Positions 1 to 6,877 of a DNA stretch of 31,287 bases are shown here, one piece after another. The position numbers were made by a program, and so were the translations under genes. The notes beneath the pieces were generated by a model. That model searched no databases. It was not told the origin of the DNA and saw only the letters and a program-made list of their open reading frames with translations. This DNA is from Planctomycetaceae bacterium (GTDB lineage Bacteria > Planctomycetota > Phycisphaerae > SM23-33), in assembly GCA_021371965.1 (NCBI GenBank), contig JAJFVE010000057.1, positions 1-31,287 on the forward strand, in the 5' to 3' direction. How positions within the stretch are numbered: position 1 is the stretch's first letter; the number at the start of each line of letters is the position of its first letter.

Positions 1-148
1 TCCTTTCTTGTCTGTTTTGCGCGTAATTCAAACAACGAGTGTATTATAAGCACAGCAATGATAAGTATTTAGGTCAATATGGCCATTGTCCGCCGCTGGA
101 GCCAGACAATCAGGAACTTCCAATTTACGATCTTCAGTTTCCATAGTC

Positions 149-297
149 CGGGGACACCATACAGGTTTTATGGTTGCGGCGGTGGGAGTGGCGGGTAGGG
201 TTGCGGGCATGGCCAGATTAGCACGCGTCGTCGTTCCCGAACTGCCGAAAGACCAAGAAGACAAAATGAGGACACGAAAACCTGTATGATGTCCCCG
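149..297. repeat. MITE-like element with 21-bp terminal inverted repeats
   Basis: The arms at 149-169 and 277-297 are inverted copies that match at 20 of 21 positions and begin with CGGGGACA. The interior of about 107 bp has no convincing gene. Ends of the CGGGGACA type are common on small non-autonomous elements and IS200-like transposase remnants in environmental bacteria (from memory). I infer a non-autonomous mobile element or its relic. The rest of 1-372 holds no gene I can support; short open frames there lack a ribosome site and recognisable domains. Confidence 0.5.
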
Positions 298-372
298 TTG
301 TCCCGGCAGGGAGCATCAGTTTTGCCCAGCTCGGCGGGGCTAAAGAATCCTCGCTCTAAAGCATCTTCTGTG

Positions 373-401
373 TTGACAGGTCCGCTCCGTTTATATACAC
401 T
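373..401 (+). promoter_or_regulatory. Candidate sigma70-type promoter of the PEP-CTERM operon
   Basis: A perfect TTGACA at 373-378 is followed after 17 bases by TACACT at 396-401, inside an AT-rich patch (TTATATACAC) that contrasts with the GC-rich surroundings. It lies about 135 bases upstream of the first PEP-CTERM start codon. The -10 box matches only four of six consensus bases, and another TATACA box overlaps it with 15-base spacing. Confidence 0.4.
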
Positions 402-537
402 TGTCTAGTCTGTTACGGAGGTGTCTGCTGCTTTTGTCTATGGCGGCAGTTCAAACCAGAGGTCACTCCCCCGACAGGGTTTTGGAAGATATCCGGGTGA
501 CACCTGATCCTTACCTGTGTCACCAAGGAGTGCAGAG

Positions 538-1419
538 ATGAAACGTCTGACATTGTTCGCAGCAGTTGTAGTCGCAATGGCGCTGAGTAGTGAAACGATC
601 TGCTCCGCTGCGACATTCTCCGACGGCTTCGAGAGCTACAACCTCGGGGCCTTGGACAAGAACCTATCGGGCGGCCCCAACGCGGCTCCCAACGGGGCAG
701 GCAACCCCTGGTTTGGGCCTGCTCCTCCCAACGGCCAGGTGGTTGGCATCGACAACGGCGTCTCCCCGTTCAGTGGAAATCAGATGCTTCGCGGAGCAAA
801 CGTGAGCGGAGCGGACCTGGACCAGAACTGGTATAACCTGGCCTATCGCTTGAACGGCGGGGCCCCCTACACCGGGGGCATCAGTCTGCAATGGTACTTC
901 TACGACCCTTGGGGTCCGGGCGGAACAAACTTCAGGGACTACGCGGCGTTGGGGTTCTACAATACGGCCCCTTCGGCAACCGACTACCCCGGCACGGGCA
1001 GCCTCAATTCATCCACGCAGATTCAGCGGCTGTCCTTGGGTGCCCCGTATAACGCCTCGGCAGGATTCGACAGCAGCAAGTATCAAGCACGCGTGATCGG
1101 AGCCACGGATGGGTATTCCGGCACGTCATATTTCAACACCAACACCACCCGGACGATGGGTTGGCACCAGGGCCGGATCGTGGTCGGGTCGGCACTGGCA
1201 GACGGCACCAACACCGTGGACTTCTACATCGACGGGGTTCTGACCTTCTCGCACAATTCCATGACGACGTACGGATACAACATAATCGAACTGGACACCA
1301 AGTTCGGCTCGCAGACGGGCTATTTCGACGACGTTTCTTTTACCGACGTGCCCGAACCCGCCACGGTGACTTTGCTGGCCTTGGGCGGCCTGGGCCTGCT
1401 ACGTCGCAAGCGGAATTAG
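538..1419 (+). CDS. PEP-CTERM sorting-domain protein, beta-sandwich-like
   Basis: A secreted protein of 293 residues. Residues 1-24 form a signal peptide: MKR, a hydrophobic stretch, then a small-residue cleavage region near CSAA. The C-terminus carries a PEP-CTERM sorting signal: VPEPAT, a hydrophobic helix and a basic tail RRKRN. In known systems this tail is recognised by an exosortase in the inner membrane and the protein is released to the outer surface or exopolysaccharide. The middle is rich in Gly, Asn, Tyr and Trp and looks like a beta-sandwich, but I do not recognise a named family. I chose the ATG at 538 because AAGGAG lies at 525-530; an in-frame start 21 bases upstream would precede the signal peptide. 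It is first of three PEP-CTERM genes spaced 60-80 bases apart. No exosortase is present in the window. Confidence 0.85.
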   Translation: MKRLTLFAAVVVAMALSSETICSAATFSDGFESYNLGALDKNLSGGPNAAPNGAGNPWFGPAPPNGQVVGIDNGVSPFSGNQMLRGANVSGADLDQNWYNLAYRLNGGAPYTGGISLQWYFYDPWGPGGTNFRDYAALGFYNTAPSATDYPGTGSLNSSTQIQRLSLGAPYNASAGFDSSKYQARVIGATDGYSGTSYFNTNTTRTMGWHQGRIVVGSALADGTNTVDFYIDGVLTFSHNSMTTYGYNIIELDTKFGSQTGYFDDVSFTDVPEPATVTLLALGGLGLLRRKRN

Positions 1420-1456
1420 CCTCGCTGCCGCTGGAGTCCGTAGATGTGAACAAGGC

Positions 1457-1472
1457 CCGCCGATAACGGCGG
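1457..1472 (+). other. Short intergenic hairpin inside the PEP-CTERM operon
   Basis: CCGCCG at 1457-1462 pairs perfectly with CGGCGG at 1467-1472 around an ATAA loop, between the first and second PEP-CTERM genes. There is no T-tract, so it is more likely an mRNA-stability or processing element than a terminator. A similar small stem (CCCAC...GTGGG, about 2185-2200) sits between the second and third genes. Confidence 0.4.
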
Positions 1473-1499
1473 ACCGCTGAATGAAAGGAAGGTACAGAA

Positions 1500-2159
1500 G
1501 TGAGGAGTACTGTAATAGGTCTGCTGAGCGTGCTGGTCTTCGCGCTGCCGGGGGTGGCCGCGAGTGTCTCCATCTACCCTTCCGCAGATGCCAGTGTGAG
1601 CTTGAGCGACCCCAATACCAATGATGGGGCAAGTCAACTCTTGGCGACAGGGGATAGCTTTCGCACCTTCATGGCATTCGATGTGACCGGAGCCGTGCCG
1701 GCAGGCAGCACCCTCAAATCCGCCACCCTGTGGGTTTATGCCTCAGGCGCCGGAGAAACCCCCACCATCGGCATCCACAGGGTGACCGGGTCGTGGAGCG
1801 AAGCCGACGTCACGTGGAATAACCAGCCTGCTTACGATCCGAGTCCCGTGTCCGCGCAGATAGTGGGCCCCGTCTACGCTTCTGGTGATATATACAGTTG
1901 GGATGTGACCGCGGCTTGGCCGGGCACTGGCACACTCAACCTTGCCATGTGTATTGAGCCCGATAGTACCGGGGTCCTCAGTTTCTTTAGCCGGGAGGGC
2001 GATGCCGTTATGGAACAATATGACTGGCGTCCCCATCTTCAGGTCGAGACGACACCGGTTCCTGAACCGGCCACTCTGGCTGTTCTGGGATTGGGTTTGG
2101 CGGGATTGATTACCCGCCGGGGCAGGAAGGGATATCCAGCGGTCAGTGGATCTAAGTAA
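1500..2159 (+). CDS. DNRLRE-domain (CBM96-like) PEP-CTERM protein
   Basis: A secreted protein of 219 residues. It has an N-terminal signal peptide ending near GVAAS, then a DNRLRE-type beta-sandwich at about residues 22-185. Recognisable elements are PSADASVS, a run like FMAFDV, the strand LKSATLWVY, and SWSEADVTWNNQPAY, which is the hallmark W-x-E-x-x-V-T-W-N-N-x-P segment of that family. These domains are found in secreted, often carbohydrate-associated proteins and the related CBM96 modules bind alginate. The C-terminus has a PEP-CTERM tail (VPEPATLAVLG..., then RRGRK) followed by about ten extra residues, slightly longer than usual. The start is GTG at 1500, preceded by AAAGGAAGG at 1484-1492. 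I infer cotranscription with its neighbours from the short gaps. Confidence 0.85.
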   Translation: MRSTVIGLLSVLVFALPGVAASVSIYPSADASVSLSDPNTNDGASQLLATGDSFRTFMAFDVTGAVPAGSTLKSATLWVYASGAGETPTIGIHRVTGSWSEADVTWNNQPAYDPSPVSAQIVGPVYASGDIYSWDVTAAWPGTGTLNLAMCIEPDSTGVLSFFSREGDAVMEQYDWRPHLQVETTPVPEPATLAVLGLGLAGLITRRGRKGYPAVSGSK

Positions 2160-2218
2160 AACTGGCGAAGCAGTGAGTTAACGTCCCACGCTTCTGTGGG
2201 ATTACAGGGAGAGAAACA

Positions 2219-2833
2219 ATGCGACTTGTTGCGTGTATCTTGGCGGTGGCCGTGAGTTCTGTGTCGGCGTTCGGGGCAACGCAGGTGATCTACAGCAGTT
2301 TTGGCCCCGGCGACTCGTTCTCAAACGACGGCGCGGCGGGCATTGGCGGGACCGCTTCTTTTCGGGGCTTCCAGTCTGTGGCCAATGCATTTACCGTCTC
2401 CGGTGGTGATTTCCAACTGGGCAAGATCGAGGTCGCGACCGTCTGGGATAGCGGGACCAATTCGCTCGTCGTGTCGGTTGCAGCCGATAATGCCGGCATC
2501 CCTGGAACGACCATCGAGTCGTTTTCTCTGTCGGGCCTGATGACGGGGGAGCCCGGCAGTATCGTATCCATGACTTCCACGCTGCACCCGCTTCTCTCGA
2601 ACGGATCGTCCTACTGGGTGGTCCTAGAGGCCGGTGCAGAAGATGCCTCCGCCGCCTGGTGCGACTCTCTGCTGTCCGTTGAGGGAACCCACGCATGGGA
2701 TGAAGGTAATGGATGGCAGTCAGTTACCAGCAAGCCGCAGGCATTTCGGGTAACTGCTGTTCCCGAGCCGGCGACCATGTCCCTACTGGCGTTGGGCGGC
2801 TTGGCGGCGTTGATCCGGCGGCGCAAAGCATAA
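2219..2833 (+). CDS. Choice-of-anchor R-like PEP-CTERM protein
   Basis: A secreted protein of 204 residues. A signal peptide covers about residues 1-20 (cleavage near SAFGA). The central region resembles the choice-of-anchor R domain: a strand like FQLGKIEVATVW, then the segment AADNAGIPGTTIESFSL, then SSYWVVLEAG. That arrangement is typical of domains with variable C-terminal anchors. The tail is a textbook PEP-CTERM signal with VPEPATMSLLALGG, a hydrophobic stretch and RRRKA at the very end. GGGAGAG at 2207-2213 is the ribosome site for the ATG at 2219. It is the last gene of the three-gene run, closed by a strong terminator 28 bases downstream. The ligand is unknown. Confidence 0.82.
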   Translation: MRLVACILAVAVSSVSAFGATQVIYSSFGPGDSFSNDGAAGIGGTASFRGFQSVANAFTVSGGDFQLGKIEVATVWDSGTNSLVVSVAADNAGIPGTTIESFSLSGLMTGEPGSIVSMTSTLHPLLSNGSSYWVVLEAGAEDASAAWCDSLLSVEGTHAWDEGNGWQSVTSKPQAFRVTAVPEPATMSLLALGGLAALIRRRKA

Positions 2834-2861
2834 GCTCATTTGCAGTGCAGACAGTTTGGGA

Positions 2862-2898
2862 CCGGGCGGAGACCAAGGACTCCGCCCGGTTCTTTTGT
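2862..2898 (+). terminator. Rho-independent terminator of the PEP-CTERM operon
   Basis: A perfect 10-bp stem, CCGGGCGGAG at 2862-2871 and CTCCGCCCGG at 2880-2889, encloses an 8-base loop and is followed by TTCTTTTGT. It lies directly after the third PEP-CTERM gene. Confidence 0.85.
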
Positions 2899-2916
2899 AT
2901 CGCTTTCAAAGAATGC

Positions 2917-2972
2917 GGTTCTCTTCCCTGAGATACTCGATAAACCCCTGCTGCTGGCCGAGTCGCTACGGT
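2917..2972 (-). pseudogene. Possible relic of an integrase-type IS transposase
   Basis: On the minus strand this short stretch reads RLGQQQGFIEYLREENRIL and then meets a stop. The I-E-Y-L-x-E-E-N-R-x-L heptad looks like the N-terminal helix of planctomycete integrase-core transposases, as I remember them. A stop codon lies directly upstream as well, and no catalytic DDE region follows. If real it is a decayed fragment. The recognition rests on only about 12 residues. Confidence 0.3.
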
Positions 2973-3076
2973 TCATCGTCGCCATCCCCTTCATCCAGGT
3001 CCCGGTCGCGCTGCTTGAGCCGCCAGGCAACGAAGCTGTTGGGCTCGATGCGGCGGCCCTTGCGAGCTACAAAACG

Positions 3077-3131
3077 CGCGGAGCATCTCCCTTCGCCAAG
3101 GCTACGGCGCGACAAAGAGCTCCGCCGCTAA
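3077..3131 (+). repeat. Dispersed intergenic repeat R1, copy 1
   Basis: This runs from CGCGGAGCATC to CCGCCGCTAA. Closely related sequence recurs at 16080-16112 (same strand) and 26200-26252 (opposite strand). The shared core is CAAGGCTACGGC or a one-base variant, followed by a GACAA-like segment and the end CCGCCGCTAA. The rest of 2973-3454 contains this repeat, the one at 3311-3388, and no gene I can support. Confidence 0.6.
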
Positions 3132-3310
3132 TATCGCCTCGACCTACGTATAATCACGTATAACAGGTTCACGTATCAATGGTAATGGCTTACCTTCCCA
3201 AAAATGCGCTGTGAAAAGTACAACAAAGTGCAAGGAACGTACAATTGTGGTGTTGCCCGTACCGTTTTAGGGGGGCGGCCCGCTGCCCGCACCCGGCCAT
3301 GCCACAAGGC

Positions 3311-3388
3311 GGGGAGCATGGGCGAGACGCCCATGCCACAAAGGGGGAGCATGGGCGGGCTCAGGATGAAACGCCAATGCCACAAAGC
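3311..3388 (+). repeat. GMGVSPM-type palindromic repeat, two tandem units
   Basis: The first unit contains the perfect hairpin CATGGGCG-AGA-CGCCCATG (3317-3335) followed by CCACAAAG. A degenerate second unit follows at about 3344-3388 and again ends in GCCACAAAG. Translated on the minus strand this yields the GMGVSPM motif that appears in many spurious planctomycete ORFs. It is a high-copy dispersed repeat in that phylum by my recollection, and not a coding region. Confidence 0.6.
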
Positions 3389-3454
3389 TCGATAGCTGCG
3401 CCAATGGGTTGAATTGATGGGCGCAGGGGCACTAAAATCCCCCGGGAGTTTCTT

Positions 3455-3754
3455 ATGGACGATGACCAGACCGCCGTCGTGAATAACCAGCAGCGCATGA
3501 TCCGCTTCTTCGGAACGGTACAGGGGGTCGGGTTCCGCTGGATGGCTACCCGCGTGGCCAAGTCGTATGACATCAGTGGATACGTTCGCAACTGCCCCGA
3601 TGGCACGGTGGAATGCGTGGCCGAAGGTCCGGGCGATCAGATCGACGCGTTCATCGCCGACATGCAGGAGCGCATGTCGGGCTACATCCGCAAGATTCAG
3701 CAGCAGACGGCTCCGGCCAGCGGGCAGTTCGAGAGCTTTACGGTGCGGTACTGA
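3455..3754 (+). CDS. acyP: Acylphosphatase
   Basis: A protein of 99 residues, normal for the family of about 90-100. Acylphosphatases are small cytoplasmic alpha/beta enzymes that hydrolyse the carboxyl-phosphate bond of acyl phosphates. Both signature motifs are present: GTVQGVGFRWM near residues 20-30, whose Arg binds phosphate, and GYVRNCPDGTVE near residues 43-54, whose Asn orients the attacking water. The first 13 residues precede the canonical fold, so an internal Met just before IRFFGTV is an alternative start. I prefer 3455 because GGGAG sits at 3444-3448. Its last 17 bases overlap the 3' end of the convergent phosphatase gene. Confidence 0.92.
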   Translation: MDDDQTAVVNNQQRMIRFFGTVQGVGFRWMATRVAKSYDISGYVRNCPDGTVECVAEGPGDQIDAFIADMQERMSGYIRKIQQQTAPASGQFESFTVRY

Positions 3755-5489
3755 CGGCACGGGTGGCCGCGGGGCGCGTCGCTGGCGACGGCGGGCGTCG
3801 CTGTGCCTCGTGATAGGGGTTGCTCTCCAGAAGGCTTCGGCCGTCCATGTCCGGCGGGATGGGCTTTCCCAGCAGTTGCAGGATGGTGGGAACGAGATCG
3901 ACGCTGCGTACGGTCGAGGCCTTGCGGTGGGGGATCCCCCCTCCGGCGGCCATGATGGGGATGTAGGTTTCGCACGCCCGCAAGCCTCCGTGTCCGCTGT
4001 GCAGGGTCGTGCTGAAGTCGCGCAGGGGCGCGGCGAAGACGACGATATCGGGGCGGCGGTTCTTTTCGCCCATAAACGCCAGCAGCGAGCTGACAAACGC
4101 CGGGAAGGGCGTGTGCTCGGTCTCATCTAGCCACGTTAGCGGTCCGGCCGGCGTGCCATCGAGCATGTCCTGGCGGACCTTTCCGTTCCACATAAAAGGG
4201 TCGCTGCCGCTGACAAGGCGGTAAGAAATATCCGCTCGCGGGCCGCCCGGCTGGGCGAACTCCGCCTCGCCGCCACGCGTGCGCACGCGGATGCGGTTTT
4301 CGCCGACGCTGTAGGCAATGGCGTCGACGCAGGGATCGCTCATCATCGCGCTGAAGAGATCGATCCTGCCGCGGGGCGTCGGGTAGGCGGCCATATCGGC
4401 TGCACTGGGACGCAGCCGCCATTCGTCGAAGGCGATCTCCTGGCCCGAGGCGAAGCGCGGTCTGCGCAGCCAGAGGCCCATGTAGCGATCGCCCGTGCGG
4501 TCGATGATGGCGTTATATTTGTCGTAGTAGGCCTTGCGTTGCTCCCGCGGCGTGCTTTCGCGGAGAAAGCGTTTGGCGACGGTCAGGTGGGCGTTCTCTT
4601 GGACGATCTTGGCGAAGTCGCAGTGCTGCTTCACCGGACACATGCCGTGGTCGCTGACGAGCATCAGCGTCAGCTTGTCCAGCAGGCCGGCACGGTCGAA
4701 GTCGCCCAGGACACGCCCGAGCTGAAAGTCCATCTCCTTCATGCAGGCGATATAGTGGGACGTGTCGACGCCGTGCCAGTACGCGCAGAAGTCCGGCGTC
4801 AGCAGGTAGCAGACCGTGACCAGCGGCCACTGCCCTTTTTCGCGGGCCAACTGCGCCATGTTCTTGAAGCGGTACAGCGCGACGCGGTCGACCAGGTTGT
4901 ACCAACCGAGGTAATACGCCACGCCCGCCGAGAAGCGGTTCTCGTACCACCGGGTCGCGCCGCGGTGAGGCTGAAAGAATATCGCCGAGGTGAAGCGGCC
5001 GTCGGCGTACTCGAACATGGTCGCATTGGCGTAGTCGCCGTCGAGGGTGTTCTTCTGGGCCAGCGTCTCGTAATTGCGGTAGAGGTAGTCGCTGCGGTCG
5101 AACCAGTGATTGCCTACGATGCCGTGGTGGCCGGGCAGCATCCCGGTGGCAATGCTGGTGACGTTGGCCAGCGTCACCGTCGGGACGCTGGCGACGGCTC
5201 GCGGAGCGTAGAGACCGCGGTCCACGAAGTACTTCTTGATGGCCGGCAGTTGCCCGGCCCTGAGCATGTCTTCCATAACATACGCATTGACGCCGTCGAT
5301 CATGAAGATCAGCACCCCCGCGGTCTTCGCCGGCGGGGTGATGACCACAGCCCCGGGCGGCATGGACAGGTCCAGGCCAAAGGTGTCCGCCGGGCCGTGG
5401 CGGCCGGGAAATCCGCAACCTTGCGAAATGACGATGGCCGCAGAGAGAACCAACAGTATGGGAAAGGATCGTTCCGCTCGTGACAGCAT
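3738..5489 (-). CDS. Secreted alkaline phosphatase superfamily protein (type I phosphodiesterase/NPP-like)
   Basis: A protein of 583 residues of the NPP/phosphodiesterase branch of the alkaline phosphatase superfamily, which uses two metal ions to hydrolyse phosphate mono- or diesters. The metal-site and nucleophile motifs are visible: IDGVN (Asp65), SVPTVTLANV with Thr106 as likely nucleophile, TGMLPGHHGI, PDFCAYWHG (Asp233, His239), VSDHGM (Asp280, His281), and HSGHGG near the C-terminus. A hydrophobic N-terminus ends in SQGC25; this is not a clean lipobox, so it may be a signal peptide, an anchor or an atypical lipoprotein. I use ATG 5489 with GGAGG five bases upstream; an in-frame TTG at 5501 is the alternative. 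It converges on acyP and lies downstream of the DUF1571 gene on the same strand. The substrate cannot be told from sequence. Confidence 0.85.
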   Translation of the reverse strand: MLSRAERSFPILLVLSAAIVISQGCGFPGRHGPADTFGLDLSMPPGAVVITPPAKTAGVLIFMIDGVNAYVMEDMLRAGQLPAIKKYFVDRGLYAPRAVASVPTVTLANVTSIATGMLPGHHGIVGNHWFDRSDYLYRNYETLAQKNTLDGDYANATMFEYADGRFTSAIFFQPHRGATRWYENRFSAGVAYYLGWYNLVDRVALYRFKNMAQLAREKGQWPLVTVCYLLTPDFCAYWHGVDTSHYIACMKEMDFQLGRVLGDFDRAGLLDKLTLMLVSDHGMCPVKQHCDFAKIVQENAHLTVAKRFLRESTPREQRKAYYDKYNAIIDRTGDRYMGLWLRRPRFASGQEIAFDEWRLRPSAADMAAYPTPRGRIDLFSAMMSDPCVDAIAYSVGENRIRVRTRGGEAEFAQPGGPRADISYRLVSGSDPFMWNGKVRQDMLDGTPAGPLTWLDETEHTPFPAFVSSLLAFMGEKNRRPDIVVFAAPLRDFSTTLHSGHGGLRACETYIPIMAAGGGIPHRKASTVRSVDLVPTILQLLGKPIPPDMDGRSLLESNPYHEAQRRPPSPATRPAATRAVSTAP

Positions 5490-5506
5490 GGCCCCCTCCA
5501 AACGAA

Positions 5507-5531
5507 GACGCCTCTGGGTTTCAGAGGCGTC
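5507..5531 (-). terminator. Perfect hairpin between the DUF1571 gene and the phosphatase gene
   Basis: GACGCCTCTG at 5507-5516 and CAGAGGCGTC at 5522-5531 form a 10-bp perfect stem with a 5-base loop. Read on the minus strand it is followed by TTCGTTT, then the GGAGG ribosome site of the phosphatase. It can act as terminator for the DUF1571 gene, possibly leaky, and its T-rich tail runs into the leader of the next gene. Confidence 0.6.
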
Positions 5532-5563
5532 AGGTTTGGAGAATTATATTCGCGAGCGCTTGG

Positions 5564-6439
5564 CTACTTGCGGCCTTTGATCTCGTTGGCCTCGGGGAAG
5601 AAGTCGGCGGCCTTGAGGGGCTCGTTCCAGCGAATGTCTTTGTACACGTAATTGCAGAGCAGTTCGGGGGTCTTCTGCCATCCCCAGCCTCGCACGCAGA
5701 TCGGGACGAGGCGTTCCAGGTCGATGAAGGTCTCGGTCTTGGCGGCGGGGTAATCATCCTTGGGCGGCAGCAGCCGAACGATGACGAGCGTGTCGCGATT
5801 GGCGATGCGGAGATATCCGCCGAACTGCTCTTTCAGATCGCCGGCGGCCTTAGCCTTTCGGTAGACCTCCAGCAGGTTCTGGAGACTGCGTTCAAAACCG
5901 AACTCATCGACGGTCCGCAGGCTGGCGGCACGGGCGTCTTTGCCGCGGGGGTCTACCGCGACCGACCCGCCGGCCAGCGCGCGGGCCAGGGCGTTTGTCG
6001 GGCGGACGATCATCTTGTCGTTCCACTTGCCCTGGACGTACAGCACGCGGTCGCCCTGGCCGGGGTTCGTCTGCCAGGCCATCGCGACGCTGAAGGGGCT
6101 CTGCATGAACTTGACATCCACCACTTGCTCAGGCAGAAGGCTTCCGCCGATGCGTTCCTGCTTGACCAGCGTGCAGCGGTAGCTGCTGATGGTGTTCTTG
6201 TAGTTGTCGAGGCACTTTTCGAGCAGGGCGATGTGATTGTCCTTGGCCAGCTTGCTGATCTGGGCATCGGCGGCCTGTTTCTCGGCCTTGACGACTTCTT
6301 CGCCGGGGATCACGGAAATGTACTTGTCGGGCTGGATCATCACACGCGTGCACTGCACGCAGAACAGGACGGCCAGCAACAGACCGACCAGGAGGCGTAC
6401 GCGACGATTGCGGGGGGCAAAGAAGTCTTTGGCGTTCAT
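5564..6439 (-). CDS. DUF1571-domain membrane-anchored protein
   Basis: A protein of 291 residues. It has a basic N-terminus (NRRVR) and one hydrophobic segment at about residues 14-28 that ends at a Cys, so it is an anchored or exported protein. Residues 70-285 match the DUF1571 pattern that I associate with planctomycetes: SYRCTLVKQERIGGSLLPEQ, then FMQSPFSVAMAW, VLYVQGKWNDKMIV, and a late segment with FIDLERLVPICVRGWGW. Proteins with this domain are thought to be periplasmic, with a fold like outer-membrane lipoprotein-sorting factors; the function is unknown. The ATG at 6439 lacks a strong ribosome site. A sigma70-like promoter lies about 210 bases upstream and a hairpin lies 33 bases after the stop. 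Confidence 0.8.
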   Translation of the reverse strand: MNAKDFFAPRNRRVRLLVGLLLAVLFCVQCTRVMIQPDKYISVIPGEEVVKAEKQAADAQISKLAKDNHIALLEKCLDNYKNTISSYRCTLVKQERIGGSLLPEQVVDVKFMQSPFSVAMAWQTNPGQGDRVLYVQGKWNDKMIVRPTNALARALAGGSVAVDPRGKDARAASLRTVDEFGFERSLQNLLEVYRKAKAAGDLKEQFGGYLRIANRDTLVIVRLLPPKDDYPAAKTETFIDLERLVPICVRGWGWQKTPELLCNYVYKDIRWNEPLKAADFFPEANEIKGRK

Positions 6440-6650
6440 ACCGGCACCTCGCTGTTAAAACCCGCCCTCGCGCGAAGGCAGCGCAGCACAAAAGCACCTG
6501 TCGGCGCAAGGAGGGCAGACATTTCTCGTGATCGACTCGCGGCCAAGGATTCCATTAGGCCTTTTTGCATGTCGAACCGGCTATCCTTTTTGCAGCAACC
6601 CCGCATTGCATTCGTCCGGCCATGCCGCTGCCGGACAAATGATTTGGATA

Positions 6651-6678
6651 AGTATAGAGAGTCAAGTCCGCCAGTCAA
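6651..6678 (-). promoter_or_regulatory. Sigma70-type promoter for the DUF1571 gene
   Basis: On the minus strand TTGACT (6678-6673) is followed after 16 bases by TATACT (6656-6651). Both boxes match five of six consensus bases. It implies a leader of about 200 bases, in which I see only a small GTCCGG...CCGGAC stem near 6615-6636, at the very start. Confidence 0.55.
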
Positions 6679-6733
6679 AGAAAAAAGCGAGATTTTACAG
6701 GTCGTCCTGTCGGATTATTCCGAGTTGGCTTTG

Positions 6734-6785
6734 GGGCAACAACACGGGGGGCGTTGTTGTGTAATGCCGTCCCGTGTTGTTGCCC
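6734..6785. promoter_or_regulatory. 15-bp perfect inverted repeat upstream of the SDR promoter
   Basis: GGGCAACAACACGGG at 6734-6748 is matched by its exact reverse complement at 6771-6785, with a 22-base spacer that itself contains another GTTGTTGTG. It lies 25 bases upstream of the -35 box of the SDR gene and in the divergent region shared with the DUF1571 gene. It could be an operator for a dimeric regulator or a cruciform; no T-tract supports a terminator. Confidence 0.5.
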
Positions 6786-6810
6786 TTACCGTATAGATGC
6801 CATTGCGCCC

Positions 6811-6840
6811 TTGACTGGCCTATTGCCGGTCGCGTATAGT
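6811..6840 (+). promoter_or_regulatory. Sigma70-type promoter for the SDR gene
   Basis: TTGACT at 6811-6816 and TATAGT at 6835-6840 are separated by 18 bases and match the consensus at five of six positions each. They lie 38 bases upstream of the SDR start codon. Confidence 0.6.
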
Positions 6841-6877
6841 CTGCCTTCCCACCGACAGACCTTCAGAGGATACAGCC

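Noticed and set aside
3176..4126. A 316-codon minus-strand frame overlapping acylphosphatase
   Set aside because: It covers the palindromic GMGVSPM repeat and the antisense of acyP, and has no domain of its own.
4539..5483. A 314-codon plus-strand frame opposite the phosphatase
   Set aside because: The minus-strand product has all the metal-site motifs of the phosphatase superfamily. The plus-strand frame is a shadow.
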